Shown: one piece after another, positions 55,601-64,000 of the stretch
Position numbering within the stretch: position 1 is the stretch's first letter
How the letters are laid out: each line of letters begins with the position of its first letter
Assembly (NCBI GenBank): GCA_014526335.1
Contig: JACTAT010000039.1
Coordinates: forward strand, 7,694,377 to 7,758,376
DNA from: Chrysaora quinquecirrha
Taxonomy: Eukaryota; Cnidaria; Scyphozoa; Semaeostomeae; Pelagiidae
DNA length: 64,000 nt
Reading direction: 5' to 3'
The notes under the pieces: model-generated
The model's database searches: none
The model's input: only the letters and a program-made list of their open reading frames with translations
What the model was told of the DNA's origin: nothing
Translations under genes and position numbers: made by a program

Positions 55601-57382
55601 GTTTCGTTAACAAAAATTAGCTACAAACTGCAATATATAGCAAATAATAGGGCCATAGGGCCGAGGGGCTGTGGATCAGTAAAAGTCTGTACCCCATTAC
55701 TGTACACATTTTTTTTATAAGAAAGTTTTTTTGGGCCAATATTGAAACTTTTTTAGATAATTCATGTTTTCAGTACCAAAACTTTCTTGTGACTTTCTTA
55801 GCAAAAATTTTGGAATGCAGTATTTCTAAGAATGCACAGTTTAAGACACTGTATACATCGCACAAATACCACGTTTTTCAAAGAAAATAATCATTAGACT
55901 CGTTTAATAGCAAGATGAGCGACTGAACAGAAAAGCGAACATAACACACAGAACATTAGGAGTGAAACTATGAAACAGAACTTTCTTAAGTTTCAAGAAT
56001 CCAGTATTGAACTTTCTTAATCTTTAAGATGTTGAGCACTACTGTCTTATAAACCACTTTCTTATAAAAAAGACGTGTAACTGGTTTTTTTTCAACAAGA
56101 ATGTCTTTTAAACATTTGTTAAGGTTCAAGAATTAACACCTATTTGTACAAATGATCATAATAGATTGTTTATTTGCTAAAAGGGTCATTCTTTGCATTT
56201 CCAGAAGGAGGAGCAATAAACAAGTCGTGAATTTGGGGCGGGTCATAAAACAGGATCTGTCAATAAGACAATAGATAAATACTGAAAGACATATGATATA
56301 TTCAGCTTAACATTAAAAATTTAGAAGGTGGGAGGGACTGTGGAATTTCTTTGTCTTCCTATCCCTTCTTCGCAAATTTCCGCTGCTTGATCAGAGAAGA
56401 ATATTTTGCGAAATGAATTCTCAACTTTCGTGTTTTGGAATTTTTTGCAAATTTTGGAAAAAAACGAGAGACGAGTTTCTGCCCGAAAAAAAATCCTCCC
56501 TTGAATTCTGAAGTACGTACTCTGGAGTACGAAATAATCGTCCTCCCCGCTTATTAATTTTTGAAAATTTTCCAATCCCCCGATCTTATTCCAACCCTCC
56601 TTTTATTAGTTTAGCATAATTTGATGAAATTGATAAATTCATATTTCCTTATATTTTCGTTCTGCTGCCATGCCGTTGAGCATTCTGCAATCTATATAGC
56701 TATATTGTAATCTGTGTGGAGCTCTTGGTATTTTCTAACCCCTCTTTCATTCTAACCCCCCCGTTTATTTAATTTCCAAACGTTTTCCAACCCCCCGGAT
56801 TATTCCCACCCCCACCCCCCGGATTATTCGGTACTTCAGAGCAGCCCGATCAGCTACTTGCGATTTACCTCCTGATTTTCAAAACTTCCCCCTGAAATTT
56901 ATTTCACTCAGCAAATTTTCGGGGGTCATACAATACAATACAATAGGCCAGAACAATAATAAAGAACGATTCGCTGGAAAGAGAAAACGAAAAAGAGGAT
57001 ATGTAATACATATATACATACCGATCTCCGCAGGAACAACGACTTGTGTTGTTTTTGCTGGGTCTTTTTGGTCAGAAAATAACGAACTTATTTCTCCATC
57101 AAAAACAGGCTTCGGGATGTTTGCTTTCAAGTCATGCATTTGCGGAGGTCTTGATTTCATGCCAAGTTTCTTCAAAATCTCATTCTTCACCATTTCAATT
57201 CTGAGTTCTCGTGAATATGAATCTTGCGAGTATTCGATTTTCGCCTTTCTCGCTTCTCTTGGCAACTCATCCTGTGATTTGATTCCAGATGAAGCTGCTA
57301 GGCCCAAACCAGGAAAAGAAAGCAAACAAAACAGAAAAAACGAAACCACGTAAAACACGATATCTTGCTTGACCGTCGACAT
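52659..57382 (-). CDS. TGF-beta superfamily ligand, activin/myostatin-like, two exons
   Basis: Exon 1 (57382-57022) encodes a signal peptide (YVVSFFLFCLLSFPGLGLA) and the start of the propeptide, with RIEMVKNEILKKLGMKSRPP typical of the family. Exon 2 (53409-52659) follows a CTTATTTCAG acceptor. The junction is in phase (G|GT gives Gly, reading AEI-G-DRAGC). The propeptide continues through DHDIIQASLQF and VSRKRLPFAVGWIAFDV, then a furin site NARKRR. The 113-residue mature domain begins SLSVDCIPGYDKCCRQ, continues [27 protein letters not shown] and ends VVQECGCL. Nine cysteines, including the extra N-terminal pair, place it with activin/TGF-beta-type ligands that form disulfide-linked dimers. 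The frame slips by one base within ATTTTTAC near 53320, between LQF and TSPKFADNFSP. It is a secreted signal acting through type I/II Ser-Thr kinase receptors. Confidence 0.88.
53500..53760 (+). repeat. Dispersed degenerate 33-bp repeat, copy 2
   Basis: ATTTTCCCGATTTTGG-type motifs recur at about 53550, 53583, 53615 and 53648, that is every 33 bases, giving an 11-residue period (FSRFW..) in one frame. It matches 11585-11770 in inverted orientation, so this is a dispersed element. Confidence 0.65.
55705..56077. mobile_element. MITE, CACATTTTTT family, copy C
   Basis: Flanked by TA (55703-55704, 56078-56079). Ends CACATTTTTTTTATAAGAAAG and CTTTCTTATAAAAAAGACGTG. The recurring word is ACTTTCTTA (55790, 55981, 56011 and 56056 approx., and inverted at 55720). 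Confidence 0.8.
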
Positions 57383-58285
57383 CCTGGATTCTGTCCAGGT
57401 AAATTCACTCTCGCTGTTTTCGTTTTTGAAAACAACTCATCTTTTGTTCACAAATTAACTAAATTTTATCAATATCAGATAGCAGACCTTGTCTGCAGGT
57501 CTCTTGAGAAAATTATTGCAATTCGATATTAGTTTGATGTTGGAAACAATTAAAAAACAGCAGATATCTTCTTACTATCTCCTCAGGTCTGATTGAAAAG
57601 CATTTCAACGCAAAATAAATTAACAATAGGGCTCAGACATGTGTCATCTTAGCATCCATTTACCTTTTACCACAATCTTTATTAATTTATTACCATCAAA
57701 ATGAATGCTCTGGGATTTGTAAGGCTTTTCCAATCAATATGTGAATGCTCAAGCAGGAATTTTTAGGCTTTCCCAATTCCTTTATCATATTTGTTGAGAT
57801 TTGTCTTGGTCAATACGCACTCGAACACGTACGAAGGCAGCCTGAACTCAGTGAGTCATCAGACTTCGCGCACAGGGATGAAGTTGGCCATTGTATGACC
57901 TGCGTGACCCCCATCCCAAAGGTTGATGTGAAATCACCCAATCACGAACAACTGTTTGAAGGTTCACGCAATTACGCACGATAAAACTTCATTTTATTTT
58001 ATTTTTATTTTCTAATTAGCTTTAACTTTTATTTAATCACTGTTCTGTTAATAGATTAGAGGCCCTCTTGGCCTAATACCTTTGTTATATATATAGAAAA
58101 AATTACGTGCACGCAGCAGTAGCTATTCCTCTTAGTTTTTTTTCAAAGTTTTTACGATAGGGCCTTATTAGCTACAATGGTGAAATACAACAATCGCAAT
58201 TTGTGTTGGCTTGGCTGCGGAATTTGTTGATGCACCTTCCGAAACGATGAAAATATTTGGGGAACGTGAAAATAGCCAAGATGAC
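57383..58285. other. Upstream flank of the ligand gene, no gene seen
   Basis: Presumed promoter side of the TGF-beta ligand (minus strand). AT-rich, with no motif I can assign. A CTGAACTCAGTGAGTCATCAG patch lies near 57840. Confidence 0.4.
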
Positions 58286-59317
58286 CACGCTAGCGAATCT
58301 ATAATCACTACTGTGGTGGATAATCACCACTGTGGTGGTACTATTTGCATACTGTGGTGGCAGTTTTGGCGTACTGTGGTGGATAATCACTACTTGTGGT
58401 GGTTTACTATGCTTGCGGTGGTGGCAGTTTTGGCGTACTGTAGTGGATAATCATTACTTGTGGTGGTTTACTATGCTTGCGGTGGTGGCAGTTTTGGCGC
58501 ACTGTGGTGGATAATCACTACTTGTGGTGGTTTACTATGCTTGCGGTGGTGGCAGTTTTGGAGTACTGTGGTGGATAATCACTACTGTGGTGGTACTATT
58601 TGCGTACTGTGGTGGTAGGTTTTGCGTACTTATAATGCTATATGTGGTGAATACGAAATCATAGCAAAACTCTATAGATCAAGCAAGAAAAACCACAAAA
58701 TCCACCACAGTACGCCAAAACTGCCACCACCGCAAGCCCACCACAAGTAGTGATTATCCACCACAGTACGCCAAAACTGCCAAAGCCAAAACTGCCACCA
58801 CCGCAAGCATAGTAAACCACCACAAGTAGTGATTATCCACCACAGTAAGCCAAAACTGCCACCACCGCAAGCATAGTAAACCACCACAAGTAGTGATTAT
58901 CCACCACAGTAAGCCAAAACTGCCACCACCGCAAGCATAGTAAACCACCACAAGTAGTGATTATCCACCACAGTAAGCCAAAACTGCCACCACCGCAAGC
59001 ATAGTAAACCACCACAAGTAGTGATTATCCACCACAGTAAGCCAAAACTGCCACCACCGCAGGCATAGTAAACCACCACAAGTAGTGATTATCCACCACA
59101 GTAAGCCAAAACTGCCACCACCGCAAGCATAGTAAACCACCACAAGTAGTGATTATCCACCACAGTACGCCAAAACTGCCACCACCGCAAGCATAGTAAA
59201 CCACCACAAGTAGTGATTATCCACCACAGTACGCCAAAACTGCCACCACAGTATGCAAATAGTACCACCACAGCAGTGATTATCCACCACAGTAGTGATT
59301 ATAGATTCGCTAGCGTG
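58286..59317. mobile_element. Foldback-type element built of 64-bp subrepeats
   Basis: 1032 bp with inverted ends CACGCTAGCGAATCTATAAT and its exact complement, flanked by the 5-bp duplication ATGAC (58281-58285, 59318-59322). The left arm has about three and the right arm about seven to eight copies of a 64-bp unit (TAATCACTACTTGTGGTGG, TTTACTATGCTTGCGGTGG, TGGCAGTTTTGGCGTACTGTGG), the right being the reverse complement of the left. Outer and inner arm units are slightly different. A short unique centre (about 58620-58700) separates the arms. It encodes no enzyme; Gly/Trp-rich frames arise only because the 64-bp unit cycles through all three frames. Confidence 0.9.
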
Positions 59318-59613
59318 ATGACGCTGTCATCAAAGCCTCAAATGTCAGGATAAAAACTTGTGCCCAGCTCCTTTGTCTACTCGCGACGTCTTCTTCATTT
59401 GTGACGTCCTGTTATACAATACAATTCGACTTTTTACGTTCCTCCCACTCCTTCGGAACCGCGACTAACATCTACAACAACATAACTGATATTCCTCAGA
59501 GTGGGTGGTGGGGTGTGGAGGAGCGTGGAATACGACGAATGTCATAAGTCTGGCGTCCTATTACAATACAGGTTATAGCTTAATGATGATACGTTTAGTT
59601 TAGTTACACTTTC
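59318..59613. other. 3' flank of GPCR 3, no gene seen
   Basis: About 300 bases between the foldback element and the GPCR 3 stop codon. No feature recognised. Confidence 0.5.
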
Positions 59614-61080
59614 TTATTCAGGGTGGGACTGTTTCAATCCAAGCATTACAAGAAATCTATATTTCAGTTCTTTCCTTGTTCCTAGTAATATCAACGGATT
59701 GAGTAAATTCATTATGATTGTTAGCACAGCTGTATACGCTATTAAACTTTGAGATTCTTCTATTACCGTAAAAGTTAAGAGAACTCTTGTGATGCCAAAC
59801 GGAGTGTAAGTGATGAAGAACGCAAGTACAACAAGTAAAGTCGAAGAGACTAGACTCCATGACACATTAATAGTAGATGCTTGAGACTTTAAACGCCGTA
59901 TGCTTTTAGCTTTTGTGGTTAATTCGTCTACCAGTTGAGAAGACGAAGCTTCGTTGTTGCAAGAAGGTTCAATTTTTTCAGAACCGCCGTAATTTTTTAT
60001 ATCCGAGCAAGAGTTTTCTTTCGAGTGTCGGTTGTTGACTTTAAGCGGATCATTTTGAATTGAACTATCCGAAGAGTGATTTTTACATCCAAGTGTTTCA
60101 TTATTTTCATTATCAGTTTCTTGTTTCGGAATACCTGCCGACTTTGTTTTAGCATCAGTTTTTAGATTTTGTGGACTTTCGTTTGAAAAACGCCCAGCCT
60201 GTAATTCTCCACCATGTCCAATATTTCCAACACTTTCAAAACAATCTGCTGTTTCAGTGATAGAAATTTGCTTGCAGGAGTTACTCGCTTTCTGACTAGA
60301 ATTAAAAGTAGCCGGACAATCATTCGAACACGCGTGATTCGCGCAGTTACTTTCAACATTCCTGCGTGTCTCCATACTGCTTCGTCTTTCGATATCTGTA
60401 ATATGCTTAGATTGACTTGCAATTCTCAAACGCTGGCGTCTGGCTGTGAAATACACTGTCACATTTGTAACTATCATTATCAACGCTGGTATCAAGATCG
60501 TCATTAAAGCTGCTAATGTGATATAGTATATGTTAGCGCCATTCCAGTTTAGGCCACACGCATAACCACATTTTCCTTCATATCTTGTCCAGCCATCCAT
60601 TGCCAATAAAGGTACAGTGAATGATAGAGTTTGTATCCATATATAAACTAAAGATATCCTGACTCGCGATTTGCTTATAAAACGCGAATAGAAAAATGGG
60701 TGGCATATTGCCATGTAACGGTCCATGGACATCAATGTTAAAATCAGAACTTTCAAATTCCCTATTAGATATGTGATAAACATAGTAATCCAGCAAGTTG
60801 TAGTATAGTTATCATTCGGTGCTGGAGGTAGATCGACAGCTAAACTAATAATATAATAAGGCACTTCGTATAAGCAGGCTGCGAGTTGGAATGCGAGCAG
60901 TGATATAAGAAACATTGACGATAGCATCTGGCGAATCTGTTTCGAGCGAAGAATAATAATCAAAAGCATCGCATTTAAAATGTTACCGAACAGGAAGACT
61001 ATGCAACAGAAGGTTGTAAGGAATACTCTGTTACCGATATTCAGCATGTTTGTATCACCAATATGAATATGACCCTGCAA
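59614..61080 (-). CDS. Class A (rhodopsin-like) G-protein-coupled receptor 3
   Basis: Intact single-exon gene, 488 aa. TM1 FLFGNILNAMLLIIIL has the canonical GN; EVPYY in TM2; C96 before TM3; DRY at 120-122 followed by MAICHPFFY; C171/C175 region in ECL2; TM5 ILIPALIMIVTNVTVYF; a very long third intracellular loop (about 212-406) rich in Ser, Asn and acidic residues; TM6 VLAFFITYTPFGITRV; TM7 LLNPLILLGTRKE, with Tyr of NPxxY replaced by Leu. The loop's length and many Ser/Thr suggest regulation by phosphorylation and arrestin or other scaffolds; that is inference. Compared with receptors 1 and 2 it keeps DRY rather than DRF. Ligand unknown. N-terminal HIHIGDTN precedes TM1 without a signal peptide. 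Confidence 0.92.
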   Translation of the reverse strand: MQGHIHIGDTNMLNIGNRVFLTTFCCIVFLFGNILNAMLLIIILRSKQIRQMLSSMFLISLLAFQLAACLYEVPYYIISLAVDLPPAPNDNYTTTCWITMFITYLIGNLKVLILTLMSMDRYMAICHPFFYSRFISKSRVRISLVYIWIQTLSFTVPLLAMDGWTRYEGKCGYACGLNWNGANIYYITLAALMTILIPALIMIVTNVTVYFTARRQRLRIASQSKHITDIERRSSMETRRNVESNCANHACSNDCPATFNSSQKASNSCKQISITETADCFESVGNIGHGGELQAGRFSNESPQNLKTDAKTKSAGIPKQETDNENNETLGCKNHSSDSSIQNDPLKVNNRHSKENSCSDIKNYGGSEKIEPSCNNEASSSQLVDELTTKAKSIRRLKSQASTINVSWSLVSSTLLVVLAFFITYTPFGITRVLLTFTVIEESQSLIAYTAVLTIIMNLLNPLILLGTRKELKYRFLVMLGLKQSHPE

Positions 61081-62600
61081 CGCTGAACACTAATGTCTTC
61101 TTCTCTTCAGTCAACTTTTGCCATAGAAATCTCTTTGTTCAAAAGAGCTACTTTACTGAATAACCTAGAGACGACAATGGCACAACTGTTATCATAAATT
61201 AGAGGTCGAATTCAGCGTAAAACAGCCAACCAGTGCATACAATATACGCAAATAAACATAGTAATGATTTCAAACACGTTAAATGTTTACCTTAAACCAC
61301 CTGAATAAGGAGACCTGCATTGGTGATGTTTAATATGAATTAAGATACTGGCTTAACAACCCTTGCTGTGTGCTTAACAACTTCTATTGTATTGATGCAG
61401 AAATTCAGTGCATATTTAATCCTTGCCATGAAAACCACCCGAAAAACCAGTAATATATTTTGAACTACACGAATTTCACGTTGATGTAAAGAAGAGCCTT
61501 TACCCAACATCAAATACCGAAAATAAAACCTTCGTCGTGTTCCGTCCAATTATATTTGTTTACATGTGTGTTTTGCAATATTAACTTAAGTAGCCAAACA
61601 TCATTAATTTTTTATTAGATATCCTTTCCATAAAACATTTACACTTGAAATTTCATTGTTAAAGAAACCGATATACAAAAACTAGATCTCGAAACTGGAA
61701 GGAGTTAAGTGGCATGAGGCTACTTAACAGTTTCGTGCCATGAGGTCAGGTAAACAAGAACTGGGCATAATACTGGCTAATGAAGAAAGTGCAAATCAAA
61801 GGATGGTAGACAGAACTTCTCTTACTCGTATTTTCTGGCTAACATCAAAATTCAATACCAGCAGTAAATATCACACGATTAACGTCTTCTTTCGGCTTTC
61901 GGTATTTATGTCTCCGTCCCCATTTCGGTTGCCCCCAGACCCAGTTTCAAAAAAGGAACATAATCGTCAGTCTTAACTTTGACTATTTTTACATTTGAAA
62001 TAAAAGACTTGACGAGTTTTTGCAATAAACTTAAGGTTCCAGGTGAGCACAGGTGGGGCACACTACAGCGTAAGAACATGAAAAAATAATTTGAACTGAG
62101 TTGCAGAGAAGCACTTTGCAATAAAAATGGTACTTCCATTCATTCATTCTGCTTTCAAAAAGTGGAACGGCACTGCGTTTGTCGCACTTTTTCAATGAAT
62201 GGATCGTTGTGCACCTGTCAAAACACGCTAAAAACAATGTCGCATAAAGCCAGTTGTTGAAACTCTTTCCTTAGATGGAAATCAGTCGTAGCCTCGTTTT
62301 CATTTACGTGCAACTTTCAGTTCCAGGCCGATCTTAGTCGAGCATAATAACCCATAAAACCTCCCTGTTAGCCGTACCCCTCACATCAAAGTACATAATA
62401 ACCCGCTCCTGTAATGTTTATCCAACACAAAGTTCGATAGCTTGTACTGTATTCGGGGTTTTACAGGGTATTGCGATAAGATTAAAGATGATGACGATGA
62501 CGGTGATGATGATGATGATAAAGCTGTGGAAAGTTGGTTTTATAACACAGCACTGGAGTAGAAATATCGGTAACACTATGGGGATAGCTCGGATAGTTGT
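61081..62600. other. Upstream of GPCR 3, no gene seen
   Basis: Intergenic. A decayed relic of the ATAACCC/CCAACAC foldback-related words lies at about 62340-62445. GATGATGATGACGGTGATG microsatellite at about 62486-62520. Confidence 0.5.
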
Positions 62601-63053
62601 GTGCAAAGGAAAAGTTTTGAGGGACGGTCGTTTTTCTTGATTCCCATTTATCGCACTTCTTTTTCGCAGCCGAGCACAGCTAAATACGTGAAACTACATG
62701 TTACTGGCATGTCCGAAGCTGTTGAATACTTTAGATATTTCAGAGCAAATGATATAGTTTGGGTGACAGTCGTTGGTGAGCTACATTTAAACTTATATTC
62801 CATAGCCGAGCACAGTTCAATACAGAAACTACATGCGATGATTAGCATGTCCAGCTTTCGGACAGCTCGGATAGTTGAGGACAGAGTTTGCGTCAGTAAC
62901 ATGAGCGGAGGGATGGCCGTTGTTGAACTCCGTTTACTTAAACTGCCGAGTTCAGCTAACTATGTGAAACTATATGCGTATGACTTGCATGCTCGAAGCT
63001 GTCCAAACATTTTCTTTACGCAAGGAAATTGGCTAACTATTGGGAACTTTTAG
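62601..63053 (+). other. Three diverged 141-bp tandem units, open frame throughout
   Basis: GCCGAGCACAGCTAAATACGTG at about 62669, GCCGAGCACAGTTCAATAC at 62803 and GCCGAGTTCAGCTAACTATG at 62945 mark units about 141 bp apart (47 codons). A 150-codon frame runs through, with echoing peptides PSTAKYVKLHV, HSSIQKLHAM and PSSANYVKLYA. No known domain, signal peptide or splice context. It could be a decayed repeat protein exon or chance. Confidence 0.35.
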
Positions 63054-63091
63054 CAAATTCTTGGGAAAGATCAAGAGTACTTTAGGAATCA

Positions 63092-63129
63092 TCATCATCG
63101 TCATACTCATCATCATCATCATCACCACG

Positions 63130-63184
<55 letters not shown>

Positions 63185-63225
63185 CGATCATCATCATCAT
63201 CATCATCACGATCATCACCATCTTT
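63092..63225. repeat. (ATC)n microsatellite
   Basis: About 130 bases of ATCATC broken by ACGATC and ACCACG. Poly-Asp, poly-Met and poly-Ile frames are artefacts of the repeat. Confidence 0.95.
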
Positions 63226-63542
63226 TCCGTAATGGTTTAAGCTGTCAAGTTTTTTAACTGAATTCGAAATTGCGAGAAACAACGGAAACATCTCTGGACA
63301 TAAAGCTTTTTCATCTGACACTCTTCAGAGTACAAACGTCAGAAACAGACCGAAACAAATGACCAGCTCAGGCGGAATGTATACCAAGGTACGTCCTATG
63401 TCCAGAGATTTTTCCGCTGTTTCTCGCAATATTAAACTAAAAACTCTTTTTTGCACTCGTTACATAAGAAAAAGATGATGGCAACAATAAAGATTCTTTA
63501 TCCTTGTTGACTTTCTTTCACTTGATAACGTCAGCAAAGTAA

Positions 63543-63923
63543 GGGGCTGATTATATGGTTTTCAGCCCGGCTGGAATTTCAGCTCGGATAGCTGGGTTGA
63601 AATTGGCATGCGAGCACATGAACGTTTCCAGCCGGGCTGAAATGGAATACGTCAGACGAATGGCGTCAAAATTGAAAAATTTTGGCACGAAAACTCAAGC
63701 CACAGTCAAACTGGGCTTGCGCAAAGAGAGTATTCAGCCAGGGCTGGAAAACAATTGCCACCCAGGGCTGGAAAAAATTGCCAGCCAGGGCTGGAAAAAA
63801 TATCTCATGTAATCGCAGAATCAATTTTGCCGAGAGATGACTGGAGAGGAAGGCTGAGTTTGCAGTCCGTTTAACCGCGCTGAAATTCCAGCCCGGGCTA
63901 AAAACTCTCATATAATCAACCCC
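63543..63923. mobile_element. PIF/Harbinger-like MITE, 381 bp
   Basis: Ends GGGGCTGATTATATGGTTTT and AACTCTCATATAATCAACCCC are inverted copies, flanked by TAA on both sides (63540-63542, 63924-63926), the 3-bp target size of Harbinger elements. The interior repeats CAGCCCGGCTGGAA and CCAGGGCTGGAAAA words. No transposase. Confidence 0.8.
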
Positions 63924-64000
63924 TAAGCTTTTCGTTTTCCCGTCAACCGTAAGCTTTTTAGATTAACTATTTGCAATCTGCGTTATAATCATTTCATTTA

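Larger units (their letters stand above)
53410..57021 (-). other. Intron of the TGF-beta ligand gene
   Basis: About 3.6 kb with GTATGT donor and TTTCAG acceptor. It contains the dispersed 33-bp repeat (53500-53760) and MITE copy C (55705-56077). The open frames at 54357-54727 (minus) are low-complexity and unsupported. Confidence 0.8.

Noticed and set aside
58332..59271. Series of 60-residue Gly/Trp-rich frames (MVVYYACGGGSFG..)
   Set aside because: They repeat every 64 bp because they lie in the subrepeats of the foldback element; not genes.
63082..63321. Poly-Asp protein frame
   Set aside because: Pure translation of an ATC microsatellite.

Overview
The window is eukaryotic: AT-rich, with spliced genes using GT..AG introns, single-exon class A GPCRs, an activin-type TGF-beta ligand, the spliceosome-associated CCDC130 protein, KDZ, Penelope, Copia and Gypsy relics, and many MITEs. 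This mix suggests a marine invertebrate, most likely an anthozoan cnidarian. No single marker proves the species. Two 500-base N runs (964-1463 and 20369-20868) are scaffold gaps of nominal size. Several genes break at homopolymer runs, so I read this as a draft long-read assembly with residual indels.

Layout. 1-951 (+): two exons near the C-terminal half of CCDC130. 1526-8012 (+): a many-exon gene with a zinc-ribbon start and duplicated short exons. 8050-8860: Penelope-like fragment with inverted arms. 8962-9867 (-): pseudokinase. 10334-18208 (-): isolated last exon, tandem repeats, a pogo/Tigger-type MITE, then a KDZ transposase-like gene whose 3' part encodes a cysteine-protease-like domain. 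18320-18930: long inverted repeat. 19088-20368: near-identical copy of 4806-6097 running into a gap. 22366-23457, 29195-30786 and 59614-61080 (all -): three related class A GPCRs, the second split by a MITE. 30830-32900: 2-kb degenerate hairpin array. 33423-36444: tandem duplication bounded by MITEs. 36538-37189: hAT-type element. 37802-41422 (-): NERD nuclease plus superfamily I helicase. 42275-43830: relics of a LINE endonuclease and a Gypsy pol. 44092-47656: young Copia deletion derivative. 52659-57382 (-): two-exon TGF-beta ligand. 58286-59317: foldback element.

The host genes (CCDC130, GPCRs, TGF-beta ligand, pseudokinase, helicase) show no operon-like cooperation; they are separate loci in a repeat-dense landscape. 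The most unusual observations are: a MITE family in which an iterated internal word changes in step within each copy; a foldback element of 64-bp subrepeats with a clean 5-bp target duplication; a GATA-word-rich hairpin array upstream of a receptor gene; and a recent MITE insertion that cleanly interrupts a receptor.
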